Below are positions 11,690 through 19,640 of a DNA stretch of 64,000 bases, one piece after another; the stretch's first letter is position 1, and each line of letters opens with the position of its first letter. Source of the DNA: Erinaceus europaeus. Lineage: Eukaryota; Chordata; Mammalia; Eulipotyphla; Erinaceidae. The stretch covers positions 98,579,971 to 98,643,970 of the forward strand of contig NC_080170.1 in the NCBI RefSeq assembly GCF_950295315.1, read 5' to 3'. The position numbers were made by a program, and so were the translations under genes. The notes beneath the pieces are model-generated. The model was given only the letters and a program-made list of their open reading frames with translations, was not told the origin of the DNA and did not search any database.

Positions 11690-12000
11690 TTATAGTTTTC
11701 TCCTTTAATAATCCAGAAATGATAATGGCTATTGTTACTACTCAGTTATTTATGATAAAATTTACCATGTTTTTGAATGTGTTAAATAGTAACGAAAACC
11801 TGAGTTGTTGCTGGACATACTTGAATTGAGTTGTAGAAATTATTTTATGATTATAATGCCCCTGATTTAAATCAGGACTACAATAATGCAAATAGGAAAT
11901 TAAGCATACAGCATTTCTTAATATTTATAAATAACAGATAGCACTTTCTGCTTTTGTAGTTGAGTTTCATGATTAGTAAAATATTTCAGCTTTCAACATT
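11690..12000. other. Unique AT-rich flank, nothing recognised
   Basis: No feature seen. It directly precedes the first copy of the 144-bp host duplication. Confidence 0.5.
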
Positions 12001-12144
12001 AACCTTATATGCACCATTGCAGCTGAGTAATATGGTTGGTGTCAGTCAAGTTCACAAGTTTTTAAATTTCCCTTATCTAGTCATCAGTTTGAAGAATCAG
12101 TAAATAAGTAAGTTTCAATATTGTTACTTTTGTATTGCCTGTTT
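12001..12144 (+). repeat. Host-DNA direct duplication, copy 1 (left of provirus)
   Basis: The 144 bases starting AACCTTATATGCACC and ending TGTATTGCCTGTTT are repeated at 14,457-14,600 with one difference (GCACCATT against GCATCATT). Copy 1 ends three bases (ATT) before the LTR; copy 2 begins exactly at the opposite LTR end. Confidence 0.95.
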
Positions 12145-12147
12145 ATT

Positions 12148-12479
12148 TGTTGGCTCTAGCTGGCCAGGCTAGCTTCACGGGCGGGTAACAGAGACGACCA
12201 GAGACATACGGCTGGGCAGGGAAGCTGTATTTCTTTATTCAGGAACAACGATTCATAAACTAAACCAAACTAATCACCAAACAGAACTCTGCTATCCCTT
12301 TTCGGCAGCGCAAGCACTCTCTCTAACTCTGTAACTCTCCAACTCTGGAACTCTGGAACTCTGAAACCCTCTCTCGGGGTTCCCAGGGGTGGGGCCAAGT
12401 GGGCCCGTGAAACTAACTGGACTGATCCAATTTTCTTGGTGGGGGAGAACTAGAACAACCCAATGTAAAGCATACAACA
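12148..12479 (-). mobile_element. 3' LTR of the provirus
   Basis: It is 332 bp, running TGTTGTATGC to GCTAGAGCCAACA in provirus orientation. AATAAAG (plus-strand CTTTATT near 12,232) is an intact polyadenylation signal. It contains the same AGAGTTCC octamer run as the 5' LTR. Confidence 0.88.
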
Positions 12480-12480
12480 A

Positions 12481-12496
12481 TTCCCCTTTTCTTTTT
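12481..12496 (-). promoter_or_regulatory. Polypurine tract of the provirus
   Basis: AAAAAGAAAAGGGGAA on the minus strand lies one base before the 3' LTR (TGTTGTATGC). It is the standard plus-strand priming site of retroviruses. Confidence 0.9.
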
Positions 12497-12814
12497 AACT
12501 AAATGACTACAGTATCAAGGGTGCGAGGTGAACAGAAACCTATATCGTACAGGCATTAAAAAAAAAATAAACTGGCACAAACATGGAGAAACATGTAAGC
12601 AAGTAACAAGAACCAGTGTGCTGCCAAGGGAAGGCCTGAGGGGGCCATATCTTGCCTCTGTGGGCAAAACTTTATCAGCTTAAAAAAATTTTTCTTGCCT
12701 CTGGGGGGCGTACTTATCTCGACGGACATTTGCATGGGGGCGGGGAATGGCCTAGAGTCCCAAAGGCAGCTGGCTGCAATTTACTTACTATGAAACAAAA
12801 CTTGTTATTAGCAT

Positions 12815-13020
12815 ATTTCTAATAGAGAAGGAATTTGAGACTTTTACATATCAACAAGTCTTTTAACCTTTTGTTACATCCATTCAAGATGGAGTCACAC
12901 ACAGGAAAGGAAACCTCAGGCATGAGAATAATTAGCACAGCCATTGTGAGATCTACCATTTCTAATAGAGAAGGTAATAGAGAGTTTTACATATCAAGAA
13001 GTCTATTTAACCTTTTGTTT
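12815..13020 (-). repeat. Pair of about 60-bp direct repeats in the provirus
   Basis: ATTTCTAATAGAGAAGG..TTTTACATATCAA.AAGTCT.TTTAACCTTTTGTT occurs at about 12,815-12,875 and again at about 12,958-13,020, with small differences. It lies in the AT-rich half of the internal region. Confidence 0.8.
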
Positions 13021-13386
13021 AGACCAACTTAGTTAAAATATATTGCTTGTTAACTAATTTTTACCTCAGACTTTAAATGTAAGTTAATTTTATCTTTATG
13101 AGAATTACGTTGAAAACCTTTTTCATTTAACTTTGACTAGTAAGAATTTAGCCTTAAAGTTACTGTTTACCAGACTTTAAACATACACATAAACATGGTC
13201 ATTAATACACAAGGAGAGAAACCTTTGTTATGAAGACATGTCATTTTAAACATGAATTTAAATCTGTACTGTCTTAGTTGTTGGGGGGGTGCGTTGTCCA
13301 GTGGTGGTCTCTTGGGCAGCTACACTTCTAGGAATTGCAGGTTGCGATCTCTGCACAAATCTCTGTGTACTCCAGCTTGTCTGCCT

Positions 13387-14043
13387 TCAGACCGGACCGG
13401 CAGCTGGAGATTTCCTGTGCCCAGTTTCGCCAGGGGGTCCGGGAGGTCCGTGATCATTCCAGAATTCATAGCAAGAGGGCGGGCAGGCCACCCTTGTAGA
13501 AGGCGTGGGCCTAGGTGCCCAGGGGTGGCGGCCATGATAGGCCGCCGCGGCCCTGCCCCATGGCCCTGCCATGTCTGCTGCCCTGCTCGCAGTGGCCGAG
13601 CAGCGTGGAGGGATCACATGTCCAGTGCCCTGAGCCACGCGGTGGAGAGCCAGCTCCTGTGGGCTGGCCTGCGTGCTGGCATTGGGCTCCTGCGTGGTGG
13701 CATCAGGCTCCTGCGTGGTGGCATCGGGCTCCTGCGTGGTGGCATCGGGCTCCTGCGTGCTGGCGTCAGCCTCCTGCAGGCTGCGGGGCTGCGGGGCTGC
13801 AGGCGCGGTGCACGGGGTTGTCTGGGCGCAGCTGGCTGGCTGGCTGTTTAACCAGGTGGAAACAGCAGCTCCACGCCTTGCCTCCTGCCTGCTGGCTATT
13901 CTCGCTGGCTGTTCTGAGTTCGCCCGAGCAAGTGGAAACCACAGAGTGGTCCAGAGGTAAATGTTCCAGAAACAGCAAAACAGTCTTGTGAAGAAAGAGC
14001 AGAGGCCTTTGGAGATCTCTTCACAAGCAGAAGAGAAGGCCAT
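13387..14043 (-). CDS. Open frame of unknown function inside the provirus, 218 codons
   Basis: This is the only substantial frame in the provirus in its sense direction. It starts about 50 bases after the primer-binding site. I do not recognise a domain. The N-terminus has a hydrophobic, aromatic and Cys-rich stretch (CSFFTRLFCCFWNIYLW, residues about 15-31) that could be a signal or membrane anchor. The middle (about residues 95-125) is a 7-residue repeat around TTQEPDA, encoded by a 21-bp tandem repeat. The C-terminal part is Pro/Gly-rich. The sequence is GC-rich with many CpG, unlike the AT-rich flanks. It is not a recognisable retroviral gene; it could be captured host sequence or a chance frame in a GC-rich non-coding insert. 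Neither translation nor function is shown. Confidence 0.35.
   Translation of the reverse strand: MAFSSACEEISKGLCSFFTRLFCCFWNIYLWTTLWFPLARANSEQPARIASRQEARRGAAVSTWLNSQPASCAQTTPCTAPAAPQPRSLQEADASTQEPDATTQEPDATTQEPDATTQEPNASTQASPQELALHRVAQGTGHVIPPRCSATASRAADMAGPWGRAAAAYHGRHPWAPRPTPSTRVACPPSCYEFWNDHGPPGPPGETGHRKSPAAGPV
13676..13775 (-). repeat. 21-bp tandem repeat in the provirus
   Basis: Four to five units of GGCTCCTGCGTGGTGGCATC plus one base (plus-strand view) run consecutively. They are in phase with the minus-strand frame and encode the TTQEPDA heptad. Confidence 0.85.
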
Positions 14044-14093
14044 AGTGCATAGGTAGCCAAATTGTCTTTACTTATCTGAGAGATGCGCAGGTC

Positions 14094-14111
14094 AGGTCCA
14101 CGTGGGCGCCA
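14094..14111 (-). promoter_or_regulatory. Primer-binding site, tRNA-Lys type
   Basis: TGGCGCCCACGTGGACCT on the minus strand lies two bases after the LTR end. TGGCGCCC is shared by all tRNA-Lys primers; the following ACGTGG fits the Lys-1,2 isoacceptor used by betaretroviruses better than Lys-3, with one base deleted. Confidence 0.85.
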
Positions 14112-14113
14112 TT

Positions 14114-14456
14114 TGTTGTTAAAAATCTGGAGGCTCTAGCTGGCCAGGCTGGCTTCACGGGTGGATAACAGAGACGCGGAGAAAATAGCTGGGCAGGGAA
14201 GCTGTATTTCTTTATACAGGAACAACGATTCATAAACTAAGACAAACTAATCACCAAACAGAACTCTGCTGTCTCTTTGCAGTGGCGCAAGCACTCTCTC
14301 TTACTCTGCAACTCTCCAACTCTGGAACTCTGGAACTCTGAAACCCTCTCTTGGGGTTCCCAGGGGCAGGGCCAAGCAGGCCCGCGAAACTAACTGGACT
14401 GATCCAATTTTCTTGGCGGGGGAGAACTAGAACAACCCAATGTAAAGCATACAACA
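14114..14456 (-). mobile_element. 5' LTR of the provirus
   Basis: It is 343 bp and in provirus orientation runs TGTTGTATGC to TTTTTAACAACA. It contains a run of 8-bp units AGAGTTCC/AGAGTTGG in the middle and TATAAAGAAATACAGC, where the other LTR has AATAAAGAAATACAGC. The last 30 bases contain 14 bp (TTAAAAATCTGGAG on the plus strand) that the 3' LTR lacks. Confidence 0.88.
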
Positions 14457-14600
14457 AACCTTATATGCATCATTGCAGCTGAGTAATATGGTTGGTGTCA
14501 GTCAAGTTCACAAGTTTTTAAATTTCCCTTATCTAGTCATCAGTTTGAAGAATCAGTAAATAAGTAAGTTTCAATATTGTTACTTTTGTATTGCCTGTTT
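14457..14600 (+). repeat. Host-DNA direct duplication, copy 2 (right of provirus)
   Basis: It begins at the base after the 5' LTR end (GCATACAACA|AACC) and ends GCCTGTTT, continuing into TTACTATTATCC, which is unique. It is 143/144 identical to 12,001-12,144. Confidence 0.95.
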
Positions 14601-14603
14601 TTA

Positions 14604-15620
14604 CTATTATCCTCTGGAATTTTCACTATTGACACATTATTTCTCTTAAAATTAGAAAATGATGATCTAGGAAAAGCACACTGATAGTATTTTTTCAGTT
14701 GAATTGTATTTCAATTTCAAAATATGCTTTTATGTTTCCTTAATCTCATTTTATTCTATGTACTGCTACATTACCATGTCTATAAGATTTTTTTATTTTA
14801 TTTTAACTTTTCATGTCTCTAAATTGTTACCTTTTAAAATCTCTAAGTTTCATTGATTTCCACCCTATGCTGTATTGTTTGCAGTACATTTATGTGAAGA
14901 TGTAAACATAGATTGGCTTCCTGGTGTAAATTCTACAAAACAATTACATGTGAAATTCTAATATACCTATGATTTTCACATCAAGGTCTTGTGGGAAGTA
15001 TTGCTTTGTTTATTTTATTAAGTATTTATCCCTTTACTTAACACATATATTATTTTTATTGTTTTGATTTTTTCCCTTTTTAATAAGATAATATTAAATC
15101 TGAAAATAACTGACTCTTAAACTACTGGATGTTATAATTTGGTTGCATAATTCTGAAAAGTCTAATTCAGGAGAAGTGTTGTCTTTCAATTCTGTTCAAA
15201 ATACTACTGACATGTCTTCCAATAACTATAGTTTCTAGTTCCATTGATATAAAACCTGGTCATATGAATTTATTTGACTTATATAACATGAATAAAAGTA
15301 ACTTCTGGACAAAAATTGTAAAGGACTATATTATCAGAGTATCACAGATAAGAATTCAACCTTTATTCTTTATTCCCAAAATATAATTTTAAAGAAAATT
15401 TATAGCAAATCTGTATGTAACTTGTGAGGATAGTAAAAATTATAATAATGTTTTATTGTAAGACAGTGAGCTTTGAAAGCTGCTAGTTACTGCTGCAAAC
15501 CTAAAGTTTAACTGACAAAGTACCAGTCTTGTGAATAATTTTTTCCATATATCTCTTAATTTTTTCTATTAAACCATTGGGATTTTTCAAAATCCTTTAA
15601 TTTTTAAGAGCTACAGACTT
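14604..15620. other. AT-rich stretch, nothing recognised
   Basis: No open frame, RNA gene or nameable repeat is visible. Confidence 0.5.
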
Positions 15621-15621
15621 G

Positions 15622-15720
15622 TGCCTGGGAGAATGGTTCAGGGTGTAGAACATAAAATTTGCATACTTGGGACCCAAGGTTTGATATGTAGTACTATGCA
15701 TGCTAGAAGTATGCTACAAT
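15622..15720 (+). repeat. Old SINE-D-like fragment
   Basis: A tRNA-like head (GTGCCTGGGAGAATGGTTCA) is followed by GGGACCCAAGGTTTGATATG, resembling other old SINE heads in the window. It is highly diverged. Confidence 0.4.
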
Positions 15721-15766
15721 TTCTTTTAAATAATTAAAAATATATGTTTTCAAAAAACATATGCAG

Positions 15767-15961
15767 GTGAGGGCAGAGCCAAGATGGAGGCATGACAACA
15801 TCTCCTGACTTTCTCTTTGCAAAGCAGCTTCTTAAATCCTGGAAATACAGAGTGAAGACAGGATTTCCATGCCAGTGGTTGAAGAAGTATACAGGAGAGC
15901 TCAAAGCAGAACCAAGGAGGAAAGCCACAGATCACATATAGGCTGGAATGGTTACAGAAAG
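15767..15961 (+). mobile_element. LINE-1 5' end running into the assembly gap
   Basis: GTGAGGGCAGAGCCAAGATG followed by GAGGCATGACAACATC resembles the start of L1 5'UTRs, which often begin with a GCCAAGATGG motif (a YY1-type site in human L1). It is not alignable by eye to the other 5'UTR type here (2,205; 63,668), so a second L1 promoter type is possible. The rest is lost in the gap. Confidence 0.55.
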
Positions 15962-16161
15962 NNNNNNNNNNNNNNNNNNNNNNNNNNNNNNNNNNNNNNN
16001 NNNNNNNNNNNNNNNNNNNNNNNNNNNNNNNNNNNNNNNNNNNNNNNNNNNNNNNNNNNNNNNNNNNNNNNNNNNNNNNNNNNNNNNNNNNNNNNNNNNN
16101 NNNNNNNNNNNNNNNNNNNNNNNNNNNNNNNNNNNNNNNNNNNNNNNNNNNNNNNNNNNNN
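15962..16161. other. Assembly gap, 200 N
   Basis: Exactly 200 unresolved bases. A round number suggests a placeholder rather than a measured size. Open frames crossing it are meaningless. Confidence 0.99.
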
Positions 16162-16832
16162 TTCTCTATTGCTCCTCAATGTTAAATCAACTACTTTCCA
16201 TCTTTGAGCCTAAGGCTAGAATTTTGCAAATTGCATGCCCAGCTGACTTTGCCTGTGACTTCCTTTCAGAAATAAGACATACTAAAGGAGTTTTGAAAGC
16301 AGTAAAATAATATAAAATAAAATAAAATTAAAAGGACAGGGAAGCACATCTGTCTGGTGAATATTCTTTATGTTCGTATTGCCTCAGTAGTAACAGATGA
16401 TTCTAGCCCCCCCAAAGCCCTTTGACATTCAAATGACCTCATACACCACCTAAGCTCTTGTACAAGCATCTGGGCATAGTATCCTGCTGAAAAATATAAA
16501 TTCTGTTTACCTACCACATAAGCTTCCAGATCTGCATGATCCCAACTCTTTCTTGCTTTTTTTCTACTTTTAATTGAAGTCTAAAACTCAGAAAAAAAAA
16601 TGGCATAATGTGCATAGTAAATAAATTTGGAGCTCATGAAAGTTTAACAAATGGAATACTAAAGCAACTAGAATTGAGACCAAGAGATAAAACATAACTG
16701 TGAGAAATATGCATTTTCCCCTTGTGTTACTACATTGCATAGTTTAATGACTATCCTCATCTTTAACAGTATTATATTTGATCTTTTATTTTCTTTACAA
16801 AAAGATTTTTTTACCAGTCAAGTTCAAGTAGT

Positions 16833-16833
<1 letters not shown>
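16162..16833. other. Unique sequence after gap, nothing recognised
   Basis: No L1 A-tail follows the gap directly, so the L1 entering it must end inside it or be truncated. No gene seen. Confidence 0.5.

Positions 16834-16881
<48 letters not shown>
16834..16881. repeat. (TA)n microsatellite
   Basis: An uninterrupted TA run of about 46 bases. Confidence 0.97.
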
Positions 16882-16883
<2 letters not shown>

Positions 16884-16964
16884 TAAACAACACATGGATG
16901 AGGGGCACCTGCATTCATGTCATCAAAAATACAAATGCATATTCTGAATCCTCAAAAACATAAG

Positions 16965-17623
16965 TGTTGGAGAGTAAACTCACTGTCTGGAAAGTCCAGA
17001 CCATTGTTTCCATAAGGTCTGAGCTGGTTGACTCCAGGCTCTCTCCCTTCTGGATCGAGACAATGGCAAGTTCCCCTGACCTCATAAACTAATGATGGAT
17101 GACTTCTCCGGATGGGGGATACCTTTCTGCACATTCTCCTCCTATCCCCTTAAAACAAAGTACATGTATTACTGTACATTGTGTATGGGCAAACTTGAAA
17201 ACCACTGTAAATGTCCTGTTACTCAACTGTCCCCCTCTTCTGAAGTGCCTGTAATTCACCCAAGGGGAAAATTGCATTGTGAGGTTATGATCAAATACTG
17301 TATGGTTATGATCACTTGTGATCATACAGTTTGTAGGTCAAAATGTGACTATGCATTGTGCTGCTTTGTGTTTGGGTTAATGTTTACCTTAACTTTCTCC
17401 CTGAGCAATGGGTATATCTGCTTGCTTTCTCTCTCAATAAACAGGTTGCCCACTTCTCTGAGGCCTCCCCCAGAGCTGGATAAGTCAGGAGTGATCCTCG
17501 CCTCTCCTCGCACTTCACACCCCCCCACGCACACACGTAGGGCCACACCAGGGCTCCCAGGGGGCCACTCTGACCTCCATCGCCCAACAACTGGGGTCAG
17601 GGGAACCAGAGCAACAGCCCACA
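16965..17623 (+). mobile_element. Solo LTR, 659 bp, class II type
   Basis: It begins TGTTGGAGAGTAAAC and ends CAACAGCCCACA, with perfect 6-bp target-site duplications CATAAG at 16,959-16,964 and 17,624-17,629. CAATAAACAGG near 17,435 fits the polyadenylation signal, followed by a GC-rich U5-like part. U3 contains a strong inverted repeat (17,297-17,330). No internal region remains. The 6-bp duplication and TG..CA ends support class II; I cannot name the family. The 178-codon frame across it is fortuitous. Confidence 0.85.
17297..17330. repeat. Inverted repeat (hairpin) in solo LTR
   Basis: ATGATCAC-TT-GTGATCAT is a perfect 8-bp stem (17,308-17,325). Allowing a 6-base bulge on the left arm, the stem extends to ACTGTATGATCAC / GTGATCATACAGT. 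Confidence 0.85.
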
Positions 17624-17629
17624 CATAAG

Positions 17630-18944
17630 TGATGATTTTAGTACAACCCCTAAACCCCCATACACAAATATGCAGATCCTCTAGGACCTTATAGTTAACC
17701 TACAGATCTTGCATTGGTGGAGAGACAGCATCCACATTCGGTTGAGTACCTAAATGAGAAACACACTGAGATCACCACATAGGCACACTAGTGCAGTTTA
17801 AACTGATGTTGTTCAAGGGTCAACTTGAACACATAAAGACATTTATGCATGGAATTTTTCAAAGTTTGTTGCCAGACAAGTTCAATATCTACTGGCAAGG
17901 CTCTAAGAAGATTCAACTTTCTCTCAGGCATAAAGGATTCTGATCAGAGGCAGATTTTTTTTTTCTATAAAACATCAGTAATGTTCTATGTACATTTTAT
18001 GGAGTGAATCAGTCTCATCTACATTATCTAAGGTAATTTTTCTTGCCTAAAGTCATCTGATAATGACCTTTATACACACCTACAAAATACTTTCATATCA
18101 CCTAGATCAGTATTTGATTACTTGAGGCTACAATTGAATTAAATTGGCACACAAAACTTTCCATCTGATTCTTATATTCAGTTTCTTTTGACTAGTCTTA
18201 GGTACATGAAGTCCATCCCTTTTATTGGGTTTATTTACAATTTTATTTTCCTCACAACTGAAAATTATTTCATTGCATAAAGGTTGCACAACTGTGTTGT
18301 CCATACTATTGGTAATAGCCATTGAGAAGATTTCTGTTTAGAGATACAATGAATTCTACTTCTAGGAACAATTTATTGCTAACCTTTCTGTGAACTAATG
18401 TTTACCTTCCTGGAGACCATTGGAATGCACTTAGGAGTGTAGTAACAGAGATAGTTTCTGCTTATCATTAGTTAATTTATAAAGTACTTATATAAATTTA
18501 TATTCACTTAACAGCCTCCTGATATTCTTATTACTTCATATTCTTATTAACATCTTATATATTATGTAAATTTTAATAAATATCCAGAGTATGTATGAAT
18601 AATTCTAAGTACCATATTTTGGTTACAATTTTTTTTTCATGATGATTATTGGAGCAAGTTATGTTTCTAGAAGTTTGAACACCCAGTTTTGAAATGTTTG
18701 TGCTTGCTCCTTGTTTATTCTTCTATTGAGCATTATAGATTTTTTAACATAGTTATAGTAGTACTTTGTGCATTCTAGATATGAACTTAGTGCCAAATAT
18801 TGATATATCTAAAGATATACAAGTACATATATCTCAAACTTCATTCTCTCTGAGTTATAATTTTATTTTCTATTATGGAAACTTAAGCCAGTAATTTCAA
18901 TATATGTCAATGATTTTGTTTTTATGGTTAATGAATTTCATGTC
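17630..18944. other. AT-rich stretch, nothing recognised
   Basis: No gene or nameable repeat seen. Confidence 0.5.
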
Positions 18945-18953
18945 ATGTTCTAA

Positions 18954-19480
18954 GATCTGCTGGGCTAGCGTGGGGGTGCCTCTTGGACGCCGGGCTTAGG
19001 GCTGTCCTGCTTCTGGTAAAAGCAGCAGGTGGGTACCATTTCTATGAAACATAGCCCAACAATATTTCCTCCAATGAAAACCTTTCTGGCATCTAGGACA
19101 AAGCATTTGGGGCTTCCAGGAATCTGTCCAGGGGCGGAAGTTACTACTAGGATTTAGACATTCACTCTGCCGATGGCCAGAACCACCACACCTAAAGCAG
19201 TCCCCTTTTCGCTTCTCCAAAGCAGCGGCAAAGGTTTGTGGCATAGCTAGAGCTTGGTGGGTTTTTGAATTTATCTCTTGAGTTGCCACAATCCATCTGT
19301 CAGGATTTTCATCTTTAAGACTGAGGCATGCCTGATGAAAATCAGGAAGCATCCCGTCCCAGACTATAGAGCTCAGGAGAAGGAAACTGGCATCAGGATC
19401 AGAAATCTGGGTTGGAGAGAACGGGACCAGAGAGAGGCACCCCCATGCTGGCCTGGCAAAGACTTTTATTGCCTACTTCA
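18954..19480 (-). mobile_element. ERV fragment with gag nucleocapsid, between short direct repeats
   Basis: About 0.53 kb of class II ERV sequence in minus orientation. It starts TGAAGTAGGCAATAAAAGTC at 19,480, then holds unassigned LTR- or leader-like sequence and the nucleocapsid end of gag. ATGTTCTAA occurs on both sides (18,945-18,953; 19,481-19,489), a possible 9-bp target-site duplication. A 25-26-bp inverted repeat lies near both ends (18,959-18,984; 19,433-19,457). It is not a full provirus or a normal LTR. Confidence 0.7.
18996..19352 (-). pseudogene. gag: gag nucleocapsid relic with two zinc knuckles
   Basis: This is a partial gag frame of 118 codons with two CCHC zinc knuckles in the betaretroviral spacing: CFRCGGSGHRQSEC and CPRCQKGFHWRKYC (both C-x2-C-x4-H-x4-C). 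In retroviruses these bind and package genomic RNA. Upstream residues fit the C-terminal capsid region (a LKDENPD stretch). Matrix, most of capsid, protease and everything after are absent. The first methionine is internal to gag, so the start is not real. Both knuckles keep all metal ligands, but the fragment is a truncated relic. Confidence 0.85.
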
Positions 19481-19489
19481 ATGTTCTAA

Positions 19490-19604
19490 AAATATTATTA
19501 AAAAGTTTTATTTTTCTAACTTCAATTTTAGATGTAATACATGAGAAATCAGTTTTTATTAATGCCACTGTTTTAGTCTAGATATAACTAGATGAATTAA
19601 TCTA

Positions 19605-19640
<36 letters not shown>

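Larger units (their letters stand above)
12148..14456 (-). mobile_element. Non-autonomous class II provirus (LTR-PBS-internal-PPT-LTR)
   Basis: The complete proviral structure is reversed. The 5' LTR is 14,456-14,114, the primer-binding site starts at 14,111, the internal region is only about 1.63 kb, the polypurine tract is at 12,496-12,481 and the 3' LTR is 12,479-12,148. The primer-binding site TGGCGCCCACGTGGAC matches the 3' end of tRNA-Lys of the betaretrovirus type with one base missing. No gag, pro, pol or env similarity is visible inside. The half next to the 5' LTR (13,260-14,050) is GC-rich with a 218-codon frame, while the other half is AT-rich. It would depend on proteins from another ERV. 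LTR1 and LTR2 differ at roughly 7% of positions by my count plus several indels, so the LTRs look old. Confidence 0.88.

Noticed and set aside
13676..13775. CRISPR-like array
   Set aside because: Contiguous 21-bp tandem repeat with no spacers, inside a mammalian provirus.
13252..13991. 199- and 158-codon plus frames with WWHQAPAWWH- and LLRGGI-type repeats
   Set aside because: Antisense to the provirus; frames mirror the 21-bp tandem repeat. The sense frame is the better, still doubtful, candidate.
15869..16310. Open frames running through the gap
   Set aside because: They consist of N; no information.
17092..17628. 178-codon plus frame
   Set aside because: Lies entirely in the solo LTR; no domain and its composition follows the LTR.
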